The notes under the pieces are model-generated. The model ran no database searches, was not told the origin of the DNA, and saw nothing but the letters and a program-made list of their open reading frames with translations. A stretch of 64,000 bases of DNA from Blastocystis hominis. Its lineage: Eukaryota; Sar; Bigyra; Opalinata; Blastocystidae. Where the stretch lies: contig NW_013171860.1 of NCBI RefSeq assembly GCF_000151665.1, forward strand, positions 622,138-686,137, read 5' to 3'. The translations under genes and the position numbers were made by a program. Below are positions 1 to 13,549 of this stretch, in pieces; position 1 is the stretch's first letter; the number at the start of each line of letters is the position of its first letter.

Positions 1-129
1 CTTTTTTGGTGACGGCTTGGGAAGGAGTTGAAATTTTTTTTCTCCCTTTCACTCCCCCATTCCGGACTTTAGATTTTCTCCGGGCGTTACAAAAATTAAT
101 TCCCTCTTTCGGGTCTCTTTCTGCGGCGA

Positions 130-3100
130 TTAAAATGTGCTGGAAGCCGCCGTGCTGCGGGCAGATCGCTCTGTGGGAGCATAATAGAGCGCAGGCAATC
201 GGATGGTTTCGTTGTACGAAACATCCACGTTCTTCATCACCTGCAGACGCTGATGAAGCAACTGCGAACAGAGCGTAGCCAGTCGCTGAAGGATGTCGTT
301 AGAAGGGAGAAGCCGATCTCGGTGAGTCAAAACCTGTACATCAACACGCTCGACAGCGACTACAGCGTTTACAATCGCATTGACAAATCCAAAATTCTCG
401 TTGGTCGATGCGATAAACGAGTTCAACGCGATGTGAACGCATCTATTCATGAATTCGCCTCGTAACAGCCCACCTGATTTGAAGCTTGGAGGGAGAATCT
501 GAGAGATCGCTGTAAGCAGACAATCGGGAGAGCAACGGGAGCAAGTAGCTAGGCGATCAATCCACCAACAACCGATTCGTACACTAAAGAATACTCGGGA
601 GTCAACTGATAAATCGGCGATTGGTCCGGAGACGAAACAGAAAAGCGAGACGACTGATACAGCATCAAAAACTTCCGTTGTTGCTACGTGGAAAGACTGG
701 AACAAAGTCTTACAAGAATGATCGCATTCAATTCCGTCTTGATTAGATTTTGCAGCTTCTCGTTCTTTAGGAACCAGAACACCATCTAACATTCAAAACA
801 CATGGAATTCAATACCAAATAAGAAGCGTATTTTGTGGGAAGGAGCTTCTCTCGGATCAAAACGGACAGCTTCGAAACGACTCGTTTCGCCAAATCAATG
901 TCTTTGATTTCTTCCAGCGTTTTTCCGATCGAATAGAATCGTTCGGGTGTGAAATACGGCGAGTAACACTTGATCGCAGCGCATTTCATCAGGGAAACGA
1001 ACGCTTTGTAACGAACAAGTTTACTCAACTCCGAATCGAGTCTGCTTTATGAGAGAAAACAGAGCAAATACTCAAACGAAGGCAGTTCGAGCGTCAGCAG
1101 TTTGTTGAGGAAATCAAGCACGCGCGTGGATGTCTCGCCCTCCATCTACGACTCGAAATCCATCGAAACCGAATACTTTTAAAGCAGCTAAATAGTTTCC
1201 CAGGAACGAAACGAATAGAGTACAAATTTCATCCGATTTCATAACTGAAGACTTCGCTTCCGCCTCGTATTCTGTGATGATTCGATTCACCAAATCTCGA
1301 ATTCCGATGTTATTCGGATAGCTTTGGTCCACTTTCAGCAAGCAATCTGCTCAGCACAAAACAAGCAAGTCCTACTCACTGCACTCATCTGGATTTTCAA
1401 AATGGAAGCGTTTGTCTGGTAGGGAACATGCGAGAAAAACTCCTCGATCCACTCGTTGTATTTGATTCGGATCGACTGGTTCACATCTTCGTCACTCGAG
1501 GACACAAATCGACAGAAATAGCTGAGCAGAACAACCGCGTGCTTCACTTCGCAGAAGTCAAACTTCCCGATCGAGTCGATCAGAACGTCGAAGAGAGGAA
1601 GCAGCTCGGAGGTGTACGCGGGATTCCATTCGGCAGTGGGATCGTTATTCAGCAATGCATAGGGGTAGGATTCAAAGGACTTGGACGAAGTGGCGATCAG
1701 TTTCAGCTACAAATCTGATCTGTTGTTCGTAAATTCTACCAGACGATGACGCATCGCATGACCATTCTTTTTCCCATTCACATCCTCCAACGAATCGGGC
1801 TTGGATTCCACGAGCGCTGTGAGCGAGTGGTGCAGCAGACCGAACAATCCGAGCTGCACATCGCTGCACATAAACACACCGCCACTCTCTTCCGCGATGA
1901 CTTGCAACAGATCAAACGCGGAACTCCGGTAATTGGGATGATCGTTCACCATTTTCAGATACATGAAAACCAACTCCGAGGAACAGAATCGACAGTAGAA
2001 GCGCGGAAACACCGCTTTGAACTGCGAGCGAAGCTTCGTTCCCTCGGGCTGCTCTTTCAGAATCGCCTTCAGACCGTCAGCTGCTTCTTTCAGACTTTCC
2101 GTCTGCGAGATCGGGCTGCTGATCGTGTCAAGCCAGTTCATCACTTGATTGGCTCGCTCCTGATCGAACGGCTCTACAAGATCCAGAGAGGGCGCAGAGA
2201 GGTTGTAGAGCGTGTAGAGACAGTTGTTCGTCGTTGTGTACACAGGCGCGGTTCTTGATCCTTGGTTGATGCTCAACGCGCGCGAGAGCTGGATGAGAAG
2301 CTTGCTCACAGCGTCGTCCTGCGAGTCAATGAATCCATTCACACTCACTTCGATCGGCCGGCGATCTCTAGCGTACTTCACCAATTGTTGGAGCGATTTC
2401 TGCAATCTACAATCAACCCTTCGCATCGGAATACGCACTTCTTCCAGTCCGAAATGTACGTTCGAAGCAGCGCGTTCATCGTGGAGACCGAATCCTCCAA
2501 CTCCAAAAAATCGTTCGATTTCTGCAATTGTTCATAGAACCACAGATACGCCAAGGCCACCGCCTCATCCGAATTGCATTCATCGATCAGGCGATCGTTC
2601 AACAGTTCGCAGCATCGATTTCTTGTTTCGTCGTTGGAAACACCGTAGCACTGGAGAAAAACGCCGCACATCCCGCCTAATTTCGTGGTAAGAGCGCGCG
2701 TTGGCCGTTTGGTATTGTTCCAGAACGATCGGAGATGGAAATTGAGAGTCTACATTGAACACAAGTTTACTTGTCGCATACGTTGATACAAGCTGAAATC
2801 GCCCATCGCCGCACTTCGACTCGCTTGTCGATTGTTCGTTCGATGAGACAACGAATCGAATCGGTGTCCACTTCGTCCAAATGATTTGCGAGAATAAAGT
2901 AAAAGGTGTTGACGATAACTTTGCGGACTTCCCACTGCGAATCTTTGATTCGCTCTTTGAGATAAGGCAGCATTCTCTCCAAAGCAGAAGGCTGCGATTC
3001 GATGATAGAATTTGCAGCCTAGAGATGACTCGTTTGGAGAAAGGAGTCCGACTTCAGAGATGGAGAGTCGAATGGCTGGGGACTTATCGTGAAACCGATT

Positions 3101-4196
3101 GAGATACTCCTCGAAAGGAGCGGCACTTCTACAGGGTAAGGAAGCAGTACATGGCTAACTGATAGAGGAAATCGTGTCCTTTGGTGCTAAAAATGGAATT
3201 AAGACATTGAACCGTTTCCAAACGGACCGATTCATCCATACTCAATTTGCTGGTAATCAATGGAAGAAGCAATTCGATGTATTCGTACGAAATCGAGTTG
3301 AGTTTTATCAGAATCGGATTGATCTATTCCTCACTTCGCACATCCAACAAAACATGGTCACACACTTCATAGTCATCTGTAGAAACAGAGCTCCCAACCA
3401 TGATATCCGTGATGAGCTTTTGAACAGAAGGAGCCAATTTCGCCTTTTTTACACTAAGCAGATCGGTTAGGAGCTGAATATGCGCGGGGACTGGATTCTC
3501 GTCTTCACAAATCGTATTACTCAAGATAATGTCAAGGAGAGAGTAAGGAATCTTCCTATACAGATCGATTACAGCAATCATGATCTGAATGACAATGCCT
3601 CGAATTCGTTCGAGTTCGGTTTGCAATTCTTCTTCAGTGAACTGCGTGTCTTCGCTCGTGGAATCACTCTTCTTTGATTTAGAGGGACGCTTGGATGGAG
3701 TGGGAAGACCCGAATATGCATCCACGATGTGGATAATGGTTTGAAAGAGAGTGAGGGGCACATCATTGTCTTCACCACCAAAGGAGACAGCAATCTTGAG
3801 GAGGGCCGTTTGATAGATTTTCTCCAACATTTCAAAAGATCGGCGATAATTGTCAGTTTTTGAAGGACTTTCCAAGGTCTTGAGATTTTGGAGAATCAGA
3901 TTCCAAATATCCTTGCTCGTTGAATCCGACAACTCTGCTTCATCGACAAATCGACACATTTCCACGAGGCAATATCCGACTAATCGCGTTATCTCTCGAT
4001 TTTGTATATGGAGCATCTGTTCACTCGATAACTTCGAGAGGGCAGAGTCAAATCCATCAAATTCCGCTCGATCATTCGTTTTTCGTAATTCTTGATACAT
4101 CGACTCTAGCTCTTTTATTAATTTCTGTCCCTTAAGCTGTAGTAACTGGTCATATTTACCGCTTGCCTTTTTCGACTTTTTAGATTTTGCCGGCAT
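130..4196 (-). CDS. PDS5: PDS5-like cohesin-associated HEAT-repeat protein
   Basis: PDS5 binds the cohesin ring in the nucleus and controls its loading and release. The ATG at 4196 opens a lysine-rich N-terminus. The next segment (to about 3324) contains the PDS5-type stretches GYCLVEMCRFVDEAEL and a run ending DIWNLILQNLKTLESPS, which correspond to the family's CLVEIFRI and LFITRQLKGLED regions. Around 2770-2980 the motif LIERTIDKRVEVRRWAISA matches the family's RERTLDKRWRVRKEAM block. Helical repeat sequence continues leftward through several short introns, for example about 32 nt near 2760-2790. The last open segment ends at a TAA at 130-132. No TGTTTGTT signal is visible left of it, so the true 3' end may lie outside the window. 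Spliced length is about 1,250 residues, in the family range. Identification is by remembered family motifs; internal junctions were only partly resolved. Confidence 0.72.
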
Positions 4197-4327
4197 AATT
4201 CCTTGTAACTCTGATATAATATCCAGAATTCAGGTACGAAATAGGCACTGAAACAAAGCAAATAATTTCGAAACTGTTTGTGGATAAATAGCCGCGAAAC
4301 CTCAAGGTGAAGAAACCCGCCATTTTC

Positions 4328-4335
4328 AACAAACA
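4328..4335 (-). terminator. TGTTTGTT 3'-end motif of the Prp43 gene
   Basis: TGTTTGTT followed by GAAAA on the minus strand, about 20 nt after the Prp43 TAA. This is the Blastocystis-type octamer found just downstream of mRNA cleavage sites. Confidence 0.7.
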
Positions 4336-4355
4336 GAAGCAAAATAAAAAACACT

Positions 4356-6676
<2,321 letters not shown>

Positions 6677-6746
6677 TTAGAGGAATCTGCCTTGCTTAGA
6701 AAATTATTAGTCGTTTGTTTTTTATAAACTATTTCGCTATTTTGAA
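6677..6746. promoter_or_regulatory. 70-bp divergent promoter between Prp43 and J-protein genes
   Basis: Only 70 bp separate the two divergent start codons, so both promoters and both 5' untranslated regions must fit here. The segment is AT-rich. No TATA-like or other recognisable element was identified. Confidence 0.45.
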
Positions 6747-7420
6747 ATGCCTCAAACTGAATACGTCGACTATTATTCGCTTCTTGGAGTGGAAGTAGAA
6801 AGTGACGTAAAGACAATTCGAAGGGCATTTCAAAAGGCTGCTCTGAAATACCATCCAGATAAGACCAAGGGAGATAAGAAATTAGGTACAACCATTTTGA
6901 AGTGATTCATAGCGTAGCTGAGTTGTACCAGTTAATTAGCGAAGCTCGAGATGTTCTTATGGATGAACAGAAGAGAGAAGCCTATAATAAGAAGCATAAG
7001 GCTATGCTAGCGAGGAAAAGCAGAAGAGAGAACATGGACAAGCGGCAGCGTGAGCTAACGGAAAGTTTGTTGGCCAGAGAGGAAGCTGGTAGTTCTAAAC
7101 GCGTAATTTTACTTGTAGCAAAAAGAAGACGAAATGGAGAGATGACGGAAAAAGAACGACTCATCTATCGGATTCGACAGGTGAAACTAGAGGACGAGAA
7201 GACGATTGAGCAAATGTTACATGAACAGTCTATTCCTGTTGTTTCGCAAGGTACTGCCTAGCCTTCCTTGTATAATTCCTAGTTCGTCCATTGGATTATT
7301 CGAAAACCCTGATTCGAGTTTGATTGTTTTTGCTCGCTCATTTTCTAGCCTGCTAACTATGGAGAGAAGACCATGGAGCGATTGATCCAAGCTGCATCTG
7401 CGCCTCGTAGTGTATTATAG
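6747..7420 (+). CDS. J-domain protein, DNAJC17/Cwf23-like
   Basis: A co-chaperone with an N-terminal J domain: YYSLLGVEVESDVKTIRRAF, then KYHPDKTKGDKK with the diagnostic HPD. An arginine/lysine-rich helical region follows (about residues 75-150). Splicing 6886-6917 (32 nt), a second 32-nt intron after SQ (starting near 7252) and a 31-nt intron after LIR (about 7317-7347) gives 192 codons plus stop, an exact multiple of three. The layout resembles DNAJC17/Cwf23, a spliceosome-associated J protein, but the RRM at the end of that family is missing or reduced to about 40 residues. The TAG stop is at 7418-7420. Family membership beyond the J domain is inference. Confidence 0.7.
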
Positions 7421-7452
7421 TTTCCTTTTCCCTTTATCTTTTTTTCTGTGGA

Positions 7453-8669
7453 ATGTTTGTTTTATCGAAATTGAGTTTGTGTTGCGGCCGATTTGGGGGA
7501 TACAAAGCCGCAGTTCCATTTCTCATTCGAGCCTTGTCGCAAACTCCCAGTTCTGAATCGACCCCTACGATTGTATCGTTTCTTCATTCCGTTTTCTGTG
7601 ACAACCTATCGTCGGAGACGTTGGAAGGAGATCTTTCTCTATCCTCGCTTCAGCAGCAGCTCGTTGAGAAACAGATTATTACGGAAAGTGATAGAGAGCA
7701 AGTATGGATGTGTATGGAATAGTAATGAAGATGAGTCAAGTGATGAGTGAGTTTGATAAGCTTAAAACTTCTGGTTCGGATCTTGCAACGATTCTACAGC
7801 ATATCAGGGAAAACGAGTTCTTTTCTACTTTCTGCAATGCCTCCAAGCGGTCGGTGACTATTGCTGACTATTGTACATACTACATGCTCTATCCCTATAT
7901 GGTATATTTTTCTCTCTTTTCTTGCCATCCAGGCAACATTATCACCTTCCAATGGGAACGACCCCTTAGCGAGCTACTACATGCGAATGCAGAATTTGAA
8001 GAACATCCGATCGAGTGCCTTCGCTCCTCCGATTCTTCAGCTCAAACAAAAGAAACAGAGTTAGAAAACACCCGTTCTTCGATTGTAGAATCATCCAGTC
8101 CTGCTGCTACTCCTGCTGCGGCTGCTCCGCTCACACCTGAAGAGTGCTTGTCGCAGCTGGACATTCGTGTAGGTCGCCTCGTAAAGGTTTGGAATCATCC
8201 CGACAGCGATAAGTTGCTCTGCGAGCAAGTGGATGTTGGAGAAGGAGTTCCGCGCAGTATTGGATCGGGTATCCGCGCGTTCCATTCGGCAGAGGAGATT
8301 CAAGGTCGTTTAGTGTGTGTGATGTGCAATTTGAAGCCAAAGAAGCTGGCTGGATATCCGTCGAACGGAATGCTGCTCTGTGCCTCCGTGAAAGACCACT
8401 CGAAAGGTGCGCTGATAGATCCCCCCGAGGGTAGTGAAGTGGGAGAGCGCGTCTGCTTCGCAGGGATTTCAGGGAATGCGGCAGCGCCGAGCCAGGTACA
8501 CAAGAAGAAAATGCTGGAGACTGTGCTTCCGGTATGTGTTTCTTGTGGATTGGGAACGTAGTACCTCCATACGAACAACGAAGGCGTTTGCTGTTTTAAA
8601 GAGATCCCTTTTTCCACATCGCGGGGAGTGTGTACCTGCAAGAGCTTTCCAAACGAATCGGTGTCGTGA
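7453..8669 (+). CDS. AIMP1/Arc1-like tRNA-binding (EMAP-II domain) protein
   Basis: A cytosolic tRNA-binding cofactor of aminoacyl-tRNA synthetases. The C-terminal half is a full EMAP-II/tRNA-binding domain: LSQLDIRVGRLVKVWNHPDS, DKLLCEQVDVGEG, RLVCVMCNLKPKKLAGYPSN, GMLLCASVKD. After a 30-nt intron it ends LHTNNEGVCCFKEIPF and RGVCTCKSF, as in human AIMP1. The N-terminal part (7453-8030) is helical and resembles the GST-like C-terminal domain of such factors. Proposed introns are 29 nt after DREQ (from 7701), 31 nt after YPYM (about 7903-7933), 26 nt (about 8012-8037) and 30 nt (about 8532-8561). The 26-nt one is the least certain but restores the reading frame. The product is about 366 residues. 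The stop TGA (8667-8669) lies only 2 nt before TGTTTGTT. Confidence 0.82.
7454..7461 (+). terminator. TGTTTGTT 3'-end motif overlapping the next start codon
   Basis: The octamer 33 nt after the J-protein stop begins one base inside the ATG (7453) of the next gene. The 3' signal of one gene is therefore also the first codons of the next. Confidence 0.65.
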
Positions 8670-8671
8670 AT

Positions 8672-8679
8672 TGTTTGTT
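8672..8679 (+). terminator. TGTTTGTT 3'-end motif of the AIMP1-like gene
   Basis: The octamer, followed by GAAAAA, begins 2 nt after the TGA. The dinucleotide TG of that TGA lies exactly 5 nt before TGTTT. Confidence 0.7.
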
Positions 8680-8839
8680 GAAAAACAGCCTATCTCCGTT
8701 TCTGCATGGAGGTGAGGGCAAAAGAGAGAATAATTAGCATAAAAATGTTTAAAGACATATTACCGATTCTACCGTGAAACAAACAAAAATCGCGGTTATA
8801 AGGTAATATTGATCTTTAGTTTAACCACAAAAAATTCTA

Positions 8840-10122
8840 ATGTCTGATTATAGTATGTGATGTTTTGTGCAACTTTGTTTGTTTGAGCAGTGTGTAACCT
8901 TGTATAGGAAAGTCGCCTGAGGTTGACAATAATGTTGATCTTGAATCTAACTGGGATAAGGAAGTGGAGAGCTTCGATGATTTGAATCTGAACATGGACC
9001 TCCTCCGTGGTATTTATTCTTATGGTTTTGAGAAACCCTCTGTAATTCAGCAGAAGGCTATTCTTCCTGTGCTGGAGGGTCACGACACAATTGCACAAGC
9101 TCAGTCCGGTATGTGCGAGAGAGGTTGAGTGATAGTTAGGTACTGGAAAGACAGGTACTTTCTGTATCGCTGCTCTTCAGATGTTGGATTTGAATGATCC
9201 TAGCACGCAGGTTCTGATTATGGCTCCTACTCGTGAGCTTGCTTTACAGATCTTTAATGTTTTGCGTCACTTGTCTCACTTCATGAACGTGACGATGCAC
9301 TGCTGTGTGGGAGGAACTGCTCTTCAGGAGGATATGAAGATGCTGGAGGGAAGTATCCAGATGATTGTGGGTACTCCCGGCCGTGTAAATGACTTGCTGC
9401 AGCGTGGTCTGCTGAACCTGAGCAACTGCAAGCTGTTCTGCCTGGACGAGGCCGATGAGATGCTCAGCCGTGGTTTCAAGGAGCAGATCTACGAGGTGTT
9501 CCAGTCGCTGAAGGACAACGTTCAGGTTGCTTTGTTCTCGGCCACGATGCCTCAGGATATCCTGGATATCTCGAAGAAGTTCATGCGCGACCCTGTTCGC
9601 ATTCTGGTGAAGAAGGACGAGCTGACTCTGGAGGGTATCAAGCAGTTCTACGTGGAGATGGATAAGGAGAGCTGGAAGTTTGAGACTCTGTGCGATTTGT
9701 ACGAGTCGATCACCATCGCTCAGGCCATTATTTACTGCAACACTCGCAGAAAGGTGGACTGGCTGACGCGTTCGATGCGAAACAAGGACTTCGTGACCTC
9801 GGCTATTCACGGAGATATGGATATGCAGGTCCGCAACTCCATTCTGAAGGAGTTCCGAAGCGGCGCCAGCCGTGTGCTGATCACTACCGATCTTCTGGCG
9901 CGTGGAATCGATGTGCAGCAGGTGTCGCTGGTCGTGAACTACGATTTCCCGACCGACCGAGAGAACTACATCCACCGTATTGGTCGCTCGGGTCGTTATG
10001 GACGAAAGGGTACTGCCATCAACTTCATTCTGCCCGAGGATCGTCCCATGATGGAGGAAATCGAGCAGTTCTATCACACCACCATCGAAGCCCTCCCCGC
10101 TGATATTAAAAATCTCCTTTAA
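8840..10122 (+). CDS. EIF4A: eIF4A DEAD-box translation initiation helicase
   Basis: The cap-complex RNA helicase. With introns 8853-8907 (55 nt, unusually long) and a 31-nt one that splits Walker A (starting near 9110), the exons sum to 399 codons including TAA, i.e. 398 residues, the normal eIF4A length. Motifs: [20 protein letters not shown] (Q-motif region), [78 protein letters not shown] and [20 protein letters not shown]. The short first exon (MSDY) is supported by exact frame restoration. GC-rich third positions suggest high expression. Confidence 0.95.
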
Positions 10123-10164
10123 TTTTTCCTAGTCGTGGTCTGGTTATAGTTCCAATAGTATCGG

Positions 10165-10181
10165 TTGTTTGTTGCAAACAA
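10165..10181. terminator. Shared near-palindromic 3' element of eIF4A and eL14
   Basis: TTGTTTGTTGCAAACAA. On the plus strand it gives TGTTTGTTG for eIF4A. On the minus strand it gives TTGTTTGCAAC for the convergent eL14 gene, whose stop is at 10208. Confidence 0.6.
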
Positions 10182-10207
10182 GGCGCTATTCGTTTGTTCG
10201 TTACTAC

Positions 10208-10738
10208 TTAATGCTTCTTGGCGTAGTGAGCCTTGAAACGAGCGAAGTCGTTCATGGCAGCCTTCTCAGCACGAGCAGCCAGCTTCTTAGCCCAGGAAGT
10301 CTCCTTCCACTTGTTATCGATGTTTCCAGCCACGAAAGCGTTCTTCACTTCAGCAGACTTAGCTCCACGCTCGATGGAGATGACGAAGTCAGTGAGGTAA
10401 AGGCGAGATACCTAGTACTCAGCACTCCTCTTCCACACTCCTACATTGATCTGTTGTCTCTTTACACCAGTGGTGGGTCCATCGATCAGAACCTGACACG
10501 TTACACATATGCTACACATCCTACTCTCTTTCCGTCAATAATATCAACGATGGTACACAACTTACCGAAGTTGGGTCCATAGTTAATGTAGGCAACGCGA
10601 CCGGCCTCAACAAAGCGAGTGAACACCTACGACCACCATTAGAACCACCCCCACACAGAACAGCGAACATGCTCACCAAGTGGGCCTCTGAGCGCCTTGG
10701 TATGTTCAATGCACTCTACATTCAAAGACACGTACCAT
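10208..10738 (-). CDS. RPL14: 60S ribosomal protein eL14
   Basis: A component of the large ribosomal subunit. Spliced start [20 protein letters not shown], then [32 protein letters not shown], and the signature [20 protein letters not shown] with a [14 protein letters not shown] end. All correspond to eL14 blocks. Introns are 10627-10735 (109 nt, directly after the ATG), 32 nt after GKR and 33 nt after QIN. The exons give 118 residues plus TAA exactly. The family's variable alanine/lysine-rich tail found in animals is absent. The first intron is by far the longest in this part of the window. Confidence 0.93.
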
Positions 10739-10946
10739 TGTATGTAATAAAGGTAGGACAAACGAAATCTGATTGAATCAAAACTAGTCGTAGATAAAAT
10801 CAGGACATTTTCGATCATAATAATACTACTAGGACATTTGGGCCCCTCGCTGAATATACGCCCGACTCAGCCCACAATGCTATTTTTTAAATTAGAGACC
10901 GGTCGAGGTCGAGCGGTCGAAAACATAAAATTCTTGAGATAGGATC

Positions 10947-12417
10947 ATGGATCAGCTCGATCGGCTCTCAATCAAGGAGTTACTTGATCTAAATACGGCT
11001 ATCCAGAATGAAATCGCGTTACGCCTAGTTCGAATGAGTGAGGAGAATGAACAACGAACGAGTTTTTTTCGATCTTTGATATCTAGTGAAGCAAAACTCG
11101 CTTGTTTCGATGGATCGTCGCGATGTCTCTGTTACTACCGATATTCAGGTGAAACAAGTAAAAAATCCGAGTTGGATTAACACTGGGAAATTGCGTGCTA
11201 CTGTATTTTTATAAATGAGATTTGACTTAGGCCAATCGCTTTCTCTTTCGAAATGTCGAATCGAGTCCCTATATTTCCAAACGCACTGCACATAAGTAGT
11301 CTCCTTTCGCGATTATCATGCAAAGAGACATTATTTGGGATGTTCGTTGGTGTCCTCACGAAGGGGAGTCGGATCTGTTCGTGTCTGGAAGTGCAGACCA
11401 CACTGCCAGGATTTGGAAAGTGGATACGGAAGCACACACCATGAGTGTGCTTTGGAGCTACAGTGGCCATGACGGCTCCGTCAATACTGTACGATATCAC
11501 CCCACTAAAAATATCATCTGCTCCTCCTCTGGAGACCGAACTTGTCACATTTGGAAGCCATCTCTCTCCAACAGTCTCAAAGAGTACCAATCGAATTGTC
11601 TGCGCTCACTGAACAGAGAAAACGACGAAGAGACCCCGTCGCATCGTTCTCTCCTTTCCGAGTCCCAGATCATCACAAAGCCGCTCATCAAACTCATCGC
11701 TCATCAGGGCTTCGTAACGACCGGCGAGTGGTCCGCCGACGGCTCTCAAATCTTCACAGGGAGCCAAGACGCCACGATCAAGGTCTGGGACATGGGGGAT
11801 GCATCCAAGCCGATGTTTACCTTTCCAGGACACGATTCCACGATCACCAGCATCGCTTGCCATCCATCGAACACGAATTTGTTCTACTCATGTAGGCGAA
11901 ATCGATCGAATGCATCGCAGCTTCGCAAGATAAAACGATCCGAATGTGGGACACGCGCGCCTCGTCGTATATGGTAAGACGCACAGCGAGGTGTGGAGTA
12001 GATTAACGTCCTGCATGGCCATGAAAAAGGCGTGTCGCATGTGATGTTTGATCGGCATAATCCGAGTGTGCTGATTAGCGGGAGCGACGACTGCACGGTG
12101 AAGCTGTGGGATGTCAAAACACTGCAGTGTTTGGTGACGATCCATACGAGTTATGTGATGAACCACTTCTCGCAGAGTCCTGAAGATGATATGCTCTGTA
12201 TTCCTTCTCGAAATGCGTCGGCAGAGTGAGGATGGGGCGTGGGATCGAGCGTAGAATCTACACGTCGCAGGGAGATCCGCTTACTATTTTGTCGGGAGGG
12301 GGGAACGGACATAGTCGAATGATTGTGTCGTGCGACTGGAACAATAATGGCATTCTAACCGCGGGACTGGATCGAATGATCTGTCTGTGGGATGTGAATA
12401 GTGTGAATAAGGAATGA
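10947..12417 (+). CDS. WDR37-like WD40-repeat protein
   Basis: An N-terminal helical segment is followed by about seven WD40 blades. Recognisable units: HKDIIWDVRWCP, SGSADHTARIWKVD, HDGSVNTVRYHPTKN, SSGDRTCHIWKP, LIAHQGFVTTGEWSADGSQI, SQDATIKVWDM, GHDSTITSIACHP, GHEKGVSHVMFD, SGSDDCTVKLWDVKT, and the end GHSRMIVSCDWNNN with LTAGLDRMICLWDVN. The order, the low-complexity insert after blade 2 and the C-terminal H-(S/R)-RM block resemble WDR37. Six introns of 25-30 nt give exactly 433 residues. WDR37 partners with PACS proteins in animals; a role here is inference. TGA at 12415-12417 is followed in frame by a second TGA at 12424. Confidence 0.78.
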
Positions 12418-12428
12418 TTGCGCTGACG

Positions 12429-12446
12429 TGTTTGTTGCAAGAAACA
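12429..12446. terminator. Shared near-palindromic 3' element of WDR37-like and BAR-SH3 genes
   Basis: TGTTTGTTGCAAGAAACA. It reads TGTTTGTTG on the plus strand and TGTTTCTTG on the minus strand, between two convergent coding ends only about 34 bp apart. Confidence 0.6.
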
Positions 12447-12450
12447 GAGC

Positions 12451-13549
12451 AGATTGCCGTTGTGTAGTTTGAGGGGAAGCGGCCCATCTTTCCGTCGAGT
12501 CTTCCTTCCCACCAGCCGCTCGGATCTTCGCGAATGACCTCGATTCGATCTCCCTCCTTGAACGAAAGCTCGCCGGCCTCGGCGCTGTCCAGGGAATAGA
12601 GAGCCTGCACGACACGATTGGGCTTGGGAGGAGGAGTGGGGAGAGGCTGCGAGTAATGTTCACTCACTGTGTGTTTCGGGTCCAGCATGTTGAAATCGCG
12701 GAATACTGGAGGCTCTATGTAGGTAGACTCGGGCATGGCGATTTCTGGAGCCACGTAGTTCATTTCAACGTTCTCTCCACACTTGATGCGATCCACAACG
12801 TCTTCGATGCTTTGCGTCACTTTCTTCACCGATTCGTCCCCGAAACTTGACGAAATCGTTTTCATCGCCTCGTTCTGCCGTTCCACCAGGAAGATTTCGC
12901 ATGCCACGAGTGTAGCGGTTTCATGGGAGAGAATCGCGGATCCTTTTGCAATCAATTCTTCAAACCTCTTTTCAAGATACGCGGTATGTTCTTGAAGCAT
13001 TTGATAATCGTGGTCCATTTTCATTCTGAATTTATCTGCGTTTACCGAGTCTCCTTTTCGCTCATACATGCTGCATTTGTTGCGGTGCGAATCGTAATCT
13101 GTAACAATGTTCTTGCGCGTTTTCACCACCTTTCCCACTTCTGCAAACTCGCCATCTAGCAGCTGCTCGATTCGCTTCAATATGTGAGCACGGAGAACGC
13201 AAATAATCGCTCTGCGAGTATAATCATACTCTCCTTGCAGAACATTGTGCAGGTTAGTAATGGCGATTTTGTATGTGTTCATGTCGGTCGTACCTACATC
13301 GGACTTACTTGTGAAACGCAAAAGTTCGTCAGCAAGTCTTCGGTTTGTGTCGCACCACGTATCCACGTTCTGAATCAAAGACACGCACTGTGTTCCCAGC
13401 ATCTTCAGATTTCCTTCCACTTCTGAGAACTGGTGAAAGGCCAAGTCATAGGTTGCATCCGTCGTAATTTCTGACTTTCCCGTCGCCACCTTAAATTGCT
13501 GACTGAGCCTTCTCTTGGTTGTTTTGAGTGACTTTACTATCTTGTCCAT
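12451..13549 (-). CDS. BAR-domain and SH3-domain protein; stop probably made by polyadenylation
   Basis: A single-exon gene from ATG 13549. Residues about 1-250 are a long helical region typical of BAR dimers of the amphiphysin/Rvs167 kind, which bend membranes at endocytic sites. A proline-rich linker (PTPPPKPN) leads to one SH3 domain: VVQALYSLDSAEAGELSF, EGDRIEVI, PSGWWEGRLDGKMGRFPSNY. The domain ends at NYTTAI. The genome then reads TGC TC and TGTTTCTTG with no stop. The open frame would run on for about 55 codons as a mirror image of the WDR37 last exon, which is implausible. Cleavage after T (12451) or TG, plus poly(A), would give TAA or TGA right after the SH3 domain. Product about 366 residues. 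Confidence 0.82.

Noticed and set aside
9244-10077. 277-codon minus-strand open frame
   Set aside because: A mirror of the eIF4A exon, whose motifs are unmistakable on the plus strand.
12284-12450. C-terminal extension of the BAR-SH3 frame to a genomic stop
   Set aside because: The extension is antisense to the WDR37-like last exon and lies beyond the 3' motif, so it is unlikely to be in the mRNA.
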